In this document: piece by piece, positions 31,838-41,553 of the stretch | Layout of the letters: the number at the start of each line of letters is the position of its first letter | Numbering within the stretch: the stretch's first letter is position 1 | DNA from: Haplosporangium gracile | Taxonomy: Eukaryota; Mortierellomycota; Mortierellomycetes; Mortierellales; Mortierellaceae | Length of the DNA stretch: 41,553 nucleotides | Direction of reading: 5' to 3' | Assembly (NCBI GenBank): GCA_015499985.1 | Contig: JAAAUF010000185.1 | Location: 1 to 41,553 of the forward strand | Made by a program: the position numbers and the translations under genes | Notes under the pieces: generated by a model | Told to the model about the DNA's origin: nothing | The model's database searches: none | The model's input: the letters and a program-made list of their open reading frames with translations, nothing else

Positions 31838-33131
31838 ATGGAGGATCAACAGCAGCTTTTCCTCCAATTTGTGCTCCTCTATACGACCTGGGCCATCTTC
31901 CCGATCTTTGGGATGGAACGTCGACGACTGGACTGGACTCTGATTTTCTTTTGCGCCATCGGGTTCATGATCACTGCTTTACTCCAGTTCGGATATGTCC
32001 GTCTGACCGTCTATGGGCGACTCGGACTGGACGCTATCTCGTTGGGGCTGGCCAACTCGGACAGCGCAACCGTGTTTACGGTTTGGGCATCCCAGTTTCT
32101 GAGTTGGGTCCAATAGCTCTCCGCTTTCCCGTTCTCTCCCACTGAGATATTTTCTTCTTTAGCTCTGTCCTTGATCCTCAAGACTCTCTCAAACGCAGAG
32201 GGCGTTTTTCGGTTCGGTGGCACAGCCCTGCAATGAATAGCCTCCCTCTCAATCTTTTCACTAGCGCCCTTCAAATCGACCCAACTGTTCAATCCCAACG
32301 CGGTCTCACCTTATCTGGGAGGAGGCGCGCGTCTATTGTACTCTCTCGAGAATTTCCCACAGGAGTCTGTCTTTGGCGCGATCGCAGTCGCGTACTTTGT
32401 GGGGTACTCTGTATCGGACTTGATTCTGGGGGTTTTCCATTACCCGGATCAGGTCGACCCGCTGTCGGGGTGGATCCATCATATTGTGTATATTTTGCTT
32501 GCTTGGCGGCTGGCGATGGCGAACCACCTTTGAATCTTTACCATCTGGCGGTGGGCCCCTTGAGAGTAAGTCTTTTTTTTTTGGATCTTTTGTTTTGTTT
32601 ATATACATGATGAGAGTTGTGGTGGTGTAGTGTGGTGAGATAGGAAGAAGCAATTGTCAGGGGTTGCAAATAAAAAAAAAAGAAGAAATACGTTTCTTTT
32701 TTCAGAACCACACTCTACCTGCTTCTCCACTTTTGTTTGTTCACTCTTGAAAAAAATATACATTGCAATCTCTAAAGTGAACTCATTTGCCCTTCCCCTC
32801 TTTCCTTTGCTTACCTTACCCCTCTTTTCTTTGACCCTCAATGGAGCGAAATCTAGTCTCATCTATCTTTCTGGCGGTAAGTAACGTGTTTCCGCAACTG
32901 AAGAGTGCGCGCTCATTCTGGTTTCCGTCCACGTCCATCCTGTCGAGGACTATTGGGCACGCACTGGTTCTCCAGGAGATCCTCTTTAACTACTCAACAC
33001 CTTCGAAATCCGCTGAACTGTTCGCCGTAGCATTGTGCTTACATGTCTTTGGGATCTGGAAATACTTTGCGGGCGTGCGACGTTGTGCGCGTCGGGTCAA
33101 GAAGACTGACTTGGGGAAGAAACTGGAGTAA
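31838..33131 (+). pseudogene. TLC-domain (TRAM/LAG1/CLN8) membrane protein gene with frame lesions
   Basis: Exon-like pieces at 31838-32094, 32163-32565 and 32857-33131. Successive membrane segments are readable: LFLQFVLLYTTWAIFPIFG, WTLIFFCAIGFMITALLQFG, FGAIAVAYFVGYSVSDLILG, WIHHIVYILLAWRLA and a C-terminal LEISSIFLAVSNVFPQLKS block like the E[LI]SSPFLN segment of TLC proteins (TLCD4/TMEM56 group, lipid-linked ER or Golgi membrane proteins). Lesions: an apparent extra base at about 32240-32250 just before FNPNAVSPYLGG; a TGA at 32531-32533 where Trp or a similar residue is expected; and two apparent one-base losses at about 32546-32560 before GPLEISS. Several fall in short G or C runs, so assembly errors could mimic decay; the TGA argues for real loss. 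The first intron (68 bp, donor GTTTCT) is weak. Confidence 0.6.
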
Positions 33132-34802
33132 GGAAAAGAGGAGGCGTCAGCGTCCGTTTGCTACTTCCTCCTCAATGGGATCAAAAGGGAAGATGATTCA
33201 GCTGTGTATTCAGAATTTGAAGAAATAGCATTAGTGTTGGTATTAGTCCGTTTGTCTCTTTCCATTCTCCCAACACCGTATTTTTTTGTACATCTCTCTC
33301 TCTCTCTCTCTCTCTCTCGAGACCCCACTTGACCCCTTGTTCCTAATAAATATGATGACATAGAGTAAGCATGAAATGGCAATAATCGTCGCGTGTTGAA
33401 AATACCATACAAAACAACTTTGTCCAGTATTAGTTGTATTTCGAAGAGGTATATGATTTTTCATGAGTAAAGCAAAATTGGACGTGGTTGCCTGGCCTTT
33501 GTCTTCCCTGTCTTTTCTTGCTTTCAGTTTCGTCATAATGCTGAAGGGCAATGTAAATGTGGTCCATCTAGGTTCATTGAGTGGAGGTGTGAAAAGAAGG
33601 GGGTGAGGGGTGCCTAATAGAGTAGAAAAAAGTGCTCACCAACTTCCGGAGATTCATCTTTTTGGGATTACGTTGTTTTTTTACAGTGGTTTTTTTTTTT
33701 TTTTTTTTTTTGGGAATAGAAAGTTGCCATGTGCTGGATGTTTGAAAGGAAGAGGAAGAGCGGTAAGAAAAAAAAAATCCCAAAGGAACAGTGTTGAGGT
33801 TTGGGAAGATTGCCAGAAAAGAGTAGGAGGGTTTGCCAGGGAGTAAGAAGGAAGAGGAGCAGAATGGTTGCTGGCCGGTTTGCCATCTGACTTGGGAGGA
33901 GCATGTAACTAAGTTTGGATATATATGCGGGAGAAGAAAAACAATCCAGGGTATGTATGCATGGATGGATTGGAGGCCGGATAGGATGGCGGTGATGATG
34001 ATGTTTGTTGTTTGAAGAATTTTTATTCTCCCCGACCGAGACGACATGAAAGTTCGATCGCACGCAGAAGGAGGTTGGCAGGTGTGAGTGCATGGTGAGT
34101 GTGCCAAACAAACAAATCACTTGCAGGAAAGCATCCCGACTAGTGCGACAAGAAGTGGAGAAGGGGGATGATGATAGTCCCATTTTTTTTGTCCAACAGG
34201 TAAGCTTGGTGTGTATCTTTTTTGTGAGAGCATGAGGGCGTATGTGCTTGTAATATTATTGTGTTGAGAGATAGAGTCAGTACACAAAAAACGTGGATGT
34301 TTGGTGTGTGTAGGTGATGTGGGTGATGGATGGTGCCCACATACAAGTCAAACAGGTCTGGCTTGTCTCTGGTTTTGACTGACTGATAGTTTCCTGAAGT
34401 AAGCGAGGGTATTGAGGGATGGTGCCTGAATGCTTCTGTCCCACCCTCACTCCCTTTTCTTTTCCCAACCACTTGTCTGGCAGTCTATTTCCTCCCCCCT
34501 TTATCGCACTCTTTGCTCTTTTTATTCCTCTCCTTCTGCTCCATTCCTTGTCTTCTTTCCTTCCTTCCTTCCTTCCTTCCTTTGCTCCTCTCTTGTCTCT
34601 CCCCCTCTCTCGACAACAGATCCCGATACCACTAGCACTAATCTCTTACTCTCACTCGCTCACTCACTCACTCATTCGCTCACTCATCACTCTTGCACAC
34701 TTCACACTCTTACACACTTCTCACTCATCCACTCATCCACTCATCCTCATCACTTATTTATTTCCCCTCCCCTTAATCCCTTAATACCATCTCACAACAA
34801 CC
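33132..34802. other. Intergenic region and SDR gene leader
   Basis: No supportable gene. Contains a (CT)n run at 33294-33318, a poly-T tract near 33690-33710, a TTCC tandem repeat at 34556-34583 and a CACT-rich leader (34650-34750) immediately upstream of the SDR gene. Confidence 0.55.
34556..34583. repeat. (TTCC)n tetranucleotide repeat
   Basis: About seven TTCC units in the C/T-rich leader, 220 bp upstream of the SDR start codon at 34803. Confidence 0.85.
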
Positions 34803-37800
34803 ATGTCCCCAAAACCCTCAGTCCTTGTCCTCGGCGGTGTCGGCTTCATTGGCCGCAAGTTTGTCGCCTACTTGACCGAGCACGATCTCGCCTCAGCGAT
34901 CAGGGTCGTCGATAAGGTCCTCCCCCAGACTGCATATCTCAACAAGCGCTGCACTGCTGCCTTTGAGAAGGTCGAGTTTATGCAGGGCAACCTTTCCAGC
35001 CCAGGTAAAAACGAATACGCGTATCAACAAACGCTCTGTTGGTTTTTTGTGATGGAAGCAAAAAGAGCGTTTATCTAGCCCTGCGTGTTTCGCTAGGAGC
35101 AGTTTTTAGCGCTGTCTTTTGTCTTTCGTTCTTCTATCTATCGCTCAGCTCACTCTTGACCAATGAAGTGCCCGTCCTGGTTGTTGGTTGGATGTTTCTC
35201 TCTCTTCGACAGTGAAAAATCGGCGATGAGATAACAGCGAGGAAGAAAAATAGGAAGCCCAGTGGATAGGGCATGGTATTAATGGGTATGATAGCGCAAC
35301 GGTGTATTGACTAAGTGTTTTTTTTTCTTGTAAAATAGCATCGATTGAGAAGGCATTCAACCGTGCCGATGGTTCGACCTTTGACTATGTCGTCAACTTT
35401 GCTGCCGAGACAAAGTTCTCCCAGCCTGAGGAGGTAAAAACCAAAACCAAAACCAAAACTAAACGCATACCATGCTCACCTTGTTCTGTCCTATGACGGA
35501 AGGTCCTTGGGATGCGCATGAGGGTGTATAAAAATGGTGTGAGAAAGGAGGTCTACAAAGTAGAGGGAGGTATACTATGCGATCCATGGCGCTTATTTCA
35601 ATTATTTTTTCGACCGTTGCGTGAGAACGAAAAGAACGAAGACAAGGGGGAGAAGGGGGAGAGGGTTGTCTGTCCGCGAGAAAGAAGGGCACTTTTCCTT
35701 TTTGCATGGTGATGTTTGTCGGCGCGAGGAGAGAGTGAACAAGTGATACGCTTTTTTTTTTGCTACTCTTTTCCTTTCGGTTGACTGAGTGAGTTGAGAG
35801 CCGATCAGACATTCCGTCAGAGACATACCATTGGGACAGAGAGAAGGGGCATGTCGTTCAAGTAAAGCAATACGGGGCGGGGGTTTACCAAAGGAGAAAA
35901 AAATAGGTTCAGAAGCGACTGAGTACACACACAACAAGCGACAGCCAATACCACGATCGGAAATAAAGAGGAGAAAAAAACAAACAGGAAGAAAGATAAA
36001 CGCAGAACATTCGGATAGACAGAGAGTCGACCTGGCCAGACCAAGGGGGTACGAGGGAGAAGAGAGCGGCAGTGACAGCAGCCAAGGTCATACTCCTTCC
36101 TCCAGAAAAGGCAGAACTTGACTTGACTGGACTGGATTGAACTGAACTTGACTAGACAGGCGACAAGTAGTCATGAACAGGGATAAACTTTTTCTACTTT
36201 CTCCAATGCCATAAAGAAAAAAGAAGCGCGTGTTTGAAAGGAAACCACGAGAAACACCACGCATGCAATCCATGCAACAATGCAAAGCGACAGTGAGGGC
36301 ATGTTTTGCTTTTTTTTTTTTTCATCTTTTCCTCATCCCCTTTCAATTATGCCCCCTGGTTCTTGTGTCTCAACCCAATTGCCGCGGACAGTGTGAAGGG
36401 ATCCATCTTTTTTTAATACCCTCTGAACTTCCTGCGGCTTTATCATTCGAATGGCAACCCTTACCCCCTACAGCACTGCAGGAGGTCCCACCGTTCAATT
36501 TACTAACCTGGCTATTTCTTTCACCTGTGGTTTATTGTAATAGATCTATGAGGAGCGCATTTACACACTGTCTATCAACTGTGCCAAGGAAGCAGTCAAG
36601 AGGAACACAAAGGTGTTTGTCCAATTCTCCACAGGTGATATTTACGAATCCGATGGCGTAAGTCGTTTTTTTCTTTTACTTTACCGTACCAGACTTGATT
36701 ATCAGGAACACTCGAGCATTGCAAGAGATGGGAAGGTTTTTTTTTTTTTTTTTTTTTTTACTTTTTCTGACTCTTTATGCGTCCCTTCCTTTTATCTAGA
36801 CTGCAAGCAAGGAGGATTCCAAGACCAAGCCATGGAACGTGATGGCTCAGTACAAGTTGAAGGTCGACAACGAGTTGCAGAACATGGCAGGGTAAGTCGG
36901 AGTTCCCTTCAGGAGAAATTTGCAAACAGAGGAGCATTTCGAAAGAGCGACGATGGTGTTTGTCCATGACTGGACCACTACCATTGCGAGGCAGACAGGA
37001 ATGGTCGATCGATCAATGTGCTATATTGCAGCGGAGAAATGGGAAGAGCAGCATCAGCAGCAGCAGCAGGGGGAGCAGGAGGAGGAAGAGGAAGAGGAAG
37101 GAGGAAAGGGTTTGCGCATGATGTCATTTCAGTTATCCGTCTGAATGGTATCCGTTTCTATACTGACCACGTTTTTTATCTCTAATTCGCGCACATACAG
37201 ATTGAACTTGATCATTCTTCGCCCCGCCGTCGTCTATGGTATCGGAGCCATGGGAGGACTCAGTAAGTGCCATATTATCAATAGATCGTCTTATCCTCCA
37301 TATTCATTCAATGACATTAACAATTTGCATTTTCATTCTCATCCCTATCTCTCATAGCCCCCAGATTGATTTGCGGTCGTGTGTACCAGCACTTGAACCA
37401 GAAGATGGAGTTCTTGTGGACAAAAGATTTGCGCATCAACACTGTCCATGTGCTCGATGTCGCAAAGGCTGTCTGGCACACTGCCAACTGGTACGTCAGC
37501 AACAACCAGACAGGAGTCTTTGTCTTCAACCTTGCAGACGACAACGACACTGACCAGGAAGCCGTTAACGCACATATCCGCGCCATCTTTGGTATCGAGA
37601 CTGGATTCCAGGGCAAGCTCATCTCTCAAATGGCCAAGGTACTTTTTCACGATATTGTTTTTATCCTTCAAAATGTAGCAATAGAAACCTTCCGTATTGT
37701 CATAGAGCATCAATCGCTAAACAAAACTTTGCTTTGTCCATTATGATAACTAAATAGCTGAACATGAAGGGAGCAACGGAGGATATTAACGAGATGCACT

Positions 37801-38021
37801 TGGCACCTTGGTCAGATATCTTGAAGGCTCACTCGATCAAGACGTCACCATTGACGCCTTACTTGGACCAGGAGTTGCTCTACAACAACGCCGTCTCGCT
37901 GGACGGAACCAAGATCTGCACAGCGACAGGATTCGTGTATGACCACCCCAAGTTGACAGAGGCGAGCTTGCGCGAGATCATTGTTGACTTTCAGGACTTG
38001 GGTATCTGGCCACGGGACTAG
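34803..38021 (+). CDS. NAD-dependent epimerase/dehydratase family protein (extended SDR)
   Basis: Seven exons: 34803-35004, 35339-35433, 36544-36657, 36800-36891, 37201-37262, 37358-37638 and 37758-38021; 369 residues, all phases closing. The Rossmann loop GGVGFIG is at 11-17 (GxxGxxG) and the acidic end of beta-2 is RVVDKVL. NFAAETKFS corresponds to the NAG/NAA strand, VFVQFSTGDIY to the Ser/Thr strand, and LIILRPAVVYGIG to the conserved RPxxVYG. Where extended SDRs have YxxxK the protein reads QYKLK: aligning the following E puts Lys in place but Gln where Tyr should be. It may have altered or no catalysis, so naming a substrate is not justified. Intron 2 is 1110 bp, the longest here, and begins with a CCAAAA tandem repeat (35439-35460). 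The ATG sits in a strong context (CAACCATGT). Confidence 0.88.
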
Positions 38022-38841
38022 ATATATCTTCTTGGAAGTTGAGAATGTGTATGAAGAAAGTAGGAAGACGTTTTTTGTTTATTTTTTTTATTCGTTTTTT
38101 TTTACGCCATCCCCACCCAAAAAGATCTATTAAAACATAGAAAAAGAGCTAGAAAGCTATAACGCCACCACGACCAATCTACTGCTTCTTACTATTACTA
38201 CCATGGGATGCATGCATGCATTGTTGTCGGCGATCTTCATTTTACTACTCTCACGAACGAATTAACCGACAGCACTAGTGTGCTGTAGGTAGTCATGCGC
38301 CGATAGCAAGGCTCGCACGTATGCGAGTGAAAAAACACACGAACCTTATGAGCACCTTATTTCCTTGAAAATGTTTTCGTTTCTGAGAGTAAAAGAGAAC
38401 AGGAAACATGTCTAGATGAGAGTAAGCATTGAAGCATCCTCATGACTGTTGGTCTTAAGGTTTTTTTAACTGCAGCAGTTCTTTTTTACGATTGAGTGCC
38501 AGGCTAACGTTTGTTTTCCCTGGATTTGTTGAAGGTGCAGGGGGAGTCGGATAAACACGAAGTATTAGATTCACTGTGGTAGTTTTGTTCTGCACCCTGT
38601 ACCTTTCTCTTTACCCACGGCCTACATCGAAAAGTGGGTAACAAAGCAATATCGGCGCCAAATCAGGCAAAGATGGCGTTCTAGCTCCTAGCGTCTAAAT
38701 TGGCGTCCGTCCCATCAGGTGTATGGGAGCAACTGCTTATCAACCTTACATCGATCCCCGTTCCTCTCTTTCTTTCTTTCTCTCTCACACTCTCCACTCT
38801 CTTTTCCCTTTCACCTCTCTCCACCTTTATTCTCATTCCTC
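38022..38841. other. Intergenic region with two hairpins
   Basis: 3' flank of the SDR gene and leader of the M20 gene (T/C-rich, from about 38755). It contains an alternating ATGC run at 38211-38222 and two inverted repeats listed next. No gene seen. Confidence 0.5.
38269..38327. repeat. Two successive short inverted repeats
   Basis: ACAGCAC-TAGT-GTGCTGT (38269-38286) and CTCGCA-CGTA-TGCGAG (38312-38327), perfect arms of 7 and 6 bp, 250-300 bp beyond the SDR stop. They may form RNA hairpins in a 3' UTR or be protein-binding sites; this is seen only as symmetry. Confidence 0.45.
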
Positions 38842-41324
38842 ATGTCGTCCGAAAAGAACAACTCCTCCTCTTCGTCATCAGCCCCTGCTGCAGGATGCCT
38901 TTCCATCTTTCAAGGAATCTTTGCTTCAAAGCCCACCACTTCTACCAGTGAAGAATTCAACGTATGGCCTCTTGTTCATAAGTGATCATTTATTGACGGC
39001 AGCGCAGTGCTTGTTCGTCTTATTGTTATTATCGCCTATGATCAACACACAACGAGTACACGGCACACTGCACAAAACCCCCCTTTTCTCGTCTCTTATT
39101 CGTCCTATATGCTTTCGCACTACCCTGCCATGCTTGTCCACGCCAACTGCTTCGCAAACACATAAAACCTCCTTTCCCCCACGGTCTTCGCTTTTCACAC
39201 TCGTTCATTCATTCTCTTCTTCACCAACAACAACCAACCAGCCAACTTGCAACTCATTCCACGCTTTCTTCATTCTCACTCAACCAATTCCTTTTTCATT
39301 TCTTTTTTTTTTTCTCCATAGGAAAAGAACGCTTACTTGTACAGCGGTGAAAACAGCACGACATCGACTCTTCCTCCAGCATATCAATCACTCTCTCAGG
39401 AAATGAGCCAACTACTTGTCAACGAGACCGGCGTGGCCCTGTCGGATCTCTGGGAGAAGGACGAGTTTGCCAAGGCTGTCCATTTGGCCATTGAAGATGT
39501 TTCTTCCGAGCTCCGTGCAATCAGTCTCAAGGTAAAGCAATATCTTTCTTGTCTGTATATAAAAGAGTGAAGGGACAGTGTATCAGCGAACGTGGGAAGT
39601 GTTTGTACAGCACCGGACGACTGTCAAATAAGTAACCAAGGATTATATTATTTTTTTGAACATCAGCTCCATGAGGACCCTGAGTTGAGTTATGAAGAGC
39701 ACAGGGCCCATGCCTTGTTGACTGACTACCTAGAGAAAAAGGGCTTTGAAGTCGAGCGCAAGGCCTATGGACTCGACACGGCCTTTGTTGCCCGCGCTGG
39801 CACTTCTGACAAGGTCACCATTGGTATCTGCTCCGAGGTAAGCAAGGCGCTTTATTTCATACCATCCCGCCATCACTCATCAGTAGCATCAGTTGCATCG
39901 GTGATCATTCGTAGTTGATCACTCACAGGGCCTGAGGGATTAATTACGCCACGAATTTTTTTGTTTCACTTGACTATTTTCTTGCACATTTGAACTCATC
40001 TCCACTTCTCGATGTTTTCTGCGTGGTTCTAAAAAAAAGTACGATGCCCTCCCAAGCACGGACTCTCCCACTGGCGCTTTCCAAGCCTGTGGACATAATT
40101 TGATTGCCATTTCCGGCGTCGCGACGGCAATCGGACTCAAGTCGGTCATTCAGCAGTTTGGACTTGAGGGTCAGGTCAAGTTGTTCGGCACTCCCGCTGA
40201 GGAGACCTCGGGTAAAAACGGTTTGCTGCAATTTGGAGCGAAAAAGATGCTTGGTTCTTGTGAAATCGATTAGAAAAACGACATCTTTTTTATTCACGAC
40301 GGTTTGAAAATTTATGATTGCGAATAGGTGGCAAGATTGTGATGTTGGACCGCGGCGCATTCAAGGGTGTAGATGTATGCATGATGCTCCACGGCGCAAA
40401 TGCCGATGTTGTCTACCCTGCTTTCTTGGCCTTGGACACAGTCGAGGTCGAGTTCTTTGGAAAGGCATCGCACGCGTCGGCCTCTCCCTGGGAGGGCATC
40501 AACGCGTTGGATGCCGCAATTCAGGCCTACACTAACATTGCGATGATGCGCCAGCAGATGCACCCCAGCCAGCGTGTCCACGGTATCATCAAGGATGGAG
40601 GCAAGGCTGCCAACATTATTCCCGATTATACAAAGTCGGTCTATACTGTCCGTGCGCCTAAGTTTGCGGAGGTTGAGGTCCTCAAGAAGCGTGTTGAGAA
40701 GATCTTTAACGCTGCTGCTACCTCTACCGGATGCACCGTCAAATTGACCTGGGGCATCCCTTACAAAGGTAAGTTCATTGAATCGCGGATTATTTGGTTT
40801 TACTCTGTGTATATTTTCTTCACTTCTCTTTACCCCGCTGCTTTTCACACGTCTTTTCTACTCATTTTCACCATTTTTTCCTCCTTCTATTCTCTCATCG
40901 GTGATAGAAGAAATAGACCATGTGCTGACGATATCATTTCTATCTCTTCACAACTATGCTAGATATTATCACGAACGACCCTTTGGCGCGCAAGTTTGAA
41001 CACTACATGAACAACCAGGGCGTCAAGTATGCGTCGAAGCAGGAACAAATGTCCAAGCTCTCTGGATCGACCGACATGGGCAACCTCACCTACGCCCTCC
41101 CCGGTATCCACCCAATGTTCAACATTCTGAACCTGATTGGCGAGGACGACAAAACGATGGGATTGCACACCAATGCATTTGCCCATGCTGCCGCCCAACC
41201 CATTGCACATGTTGCGACCTTGAGAGCATCCAAGAGCTTGGCCCTGACTGGTCTGGAGTGCATTGTCGATCCTCTCTTTCTCAAGGCTGTCAAGCAGGAC
41301 TTTGATACGCAGGTCCAGAACTAA
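38842..41324 (+). CDS. M20 family metallopeptidase / amidohydrolase (PM20D2-like)
   Basis: Six exons, 38842-38961, 39322-39531, 39667-39837, 40040-40211, 40328-40768 and 40963-41324, give 491 residues with all phases closing. The catalytic region starts near 111 with LHEDPELSYEEH. SEYDALP, then ACGHNLIA (C184, H186), PAEETSGGKI (E221, E222), CMMLHGAN and GLHTNAFAHAA supply the expected metal ligands and general base. The dimerisation (lid) domain carries FFGKASHASASPWEGINALDA, the hallmark of the M20D/PM20D2 amidohydrolase branch, which in animals hydrolyses beta-alanyl-lysine and similar dipeptides. About 110 extra residues precede the domain: a Ser-rich start, then a helical segment (SLSQEMSQLLVNETG, AVHLAIEDVSSELRAI). 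No signal peptide, so cytosolic. Donor GTATGG of intron 1 is slightly unusual. Confidence 0.92.
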
Positions 41325-41553
41325 GAGATATACTAGGAAAAAAAAAAAAGGCAGAGTAGAGAATGAACCTTTGTTGTATAGTCGGTTGTTTATTTTTTTT
41401 TAGCTTGTTCGATGGGGTAGTGCTACTATGCTATTAAACAAAAAAAAAAGTATTATGGTTTATCTTTTCTTAAGTATTCCTTGCATGATTTTTCAAATCC
41501 TCCTTCTCCTTGATTTGCTCTCTCCTTTTTTTTTTTTTTTTTTTATTGTCTGC
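41325..41553. other. 3' flank of the M20 peptidase gene
   Basis: AT-rich sequence with poly-A runs and a T-run of about 20 near the right edge. It probably includes the 3' UTR; no gene is seen before the window ends. Confidence 0.5.

Noticed and set aside
31765..32145. Frame starting at ATG 31765
   Set aside because: It overlaps the TLC membrane segments in a different frame and shows no conserved sequence; more likely an upstream or overlapping non-functional frame.
33574..34183. Two overlapping minus-strand frames of over 170 codons
   Set aside because: Low complexity with poly-Lys/Ser arising from homopolymer runs; no family match.
1..41553. Biosynthetic, defence or mobile-element cluster
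   Set aside because: The neighbouring genes belong to unrelated housekeeping families; no transposase, terminal repeats, NRPS/PKS or NLR-type genes were found.

Overview
The window looks like nuclear DNA of an early-diverging filamentous fungus, most likely a Mortierella-type species (Mortierellomycotina). The evidence is indirect. Genes are densely packed with several spliceosomal introns each (GTAAGT-like donors, CT[AG]AC-like branch sites, AG acceptors). Upstream flanks are long and rich in C, T and CT repeats, and G/C-ending codons are preferred in highly conserved genes. Gene content includes an animal-type glutamate dehydrogenase, a TOPORS-like E3 ligase and a decayed PHZM/paxM-like FAD monooxygenase of a type I associate with Mortierella. 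Species-level assignment is not possible from the sequence alone. No prokaryotic operon, CRISPR array, rRNA or convincing tRNA was seen.

Layout. 1-2116: repeat-bearing, probably decayed DNA with two coding-like remnants. 2117-2647 (-): PCC1, a KEOPS subunit, facing a three-KH-domain RNA-binding protein (3346-5354, +). 5653-8626 (-): mitochondrial glutamate dehydrogenase. 10298-12405 (-): an FAD monooxygenase pseudogene. 12705-14534 (+): TOPORS-like RING ligase, ending 6 bp from the stop of a low-complexity orphan protein on the other strand (14541-15872). Then comes a run of minus-strand genes: APP1-like phosphatidate phosphatase (16277-19201), TFIIS (19771-21208), HPRT (21471-22294) and a PLD6/Zucchini-like phospholipase D (22509-23662). 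From 24090 all genes are on the plus strand: a coiled-coil orphan, a thioredoxin-fold protein lacking CxxC, a TLC-domain gene with several reading-frame lesions, an epimerase-like extended SDR lacking the expected catalytic tyrosine, and an M20 peptidase.

The genes are mostly unrelated housekeeping and regulatory functions: tRNA modification, RNA binding, nitrogen metabolism, ubiquitin/SUMO ligation, lipid phosphatase, transcription elongation, purine salvage and cardiolipin/nucleic-acid phosphodiesterase. I see no biosynthetic cluster or mobile-element cargo that would make them one pathway. The least ordinary items are the two decayed genes, the active-site-lacking SDR and thioredoxin-fold proteins, the Zucchini-like nuclease without a visible membrane anchor, and two orphan proteins.

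Exon boundaries were deduced by eye from splice signals, reading phase and family conservation, and each reported multi-exon model closes in frame unless noted. UTR ends and true transcription starts cannot be seen.
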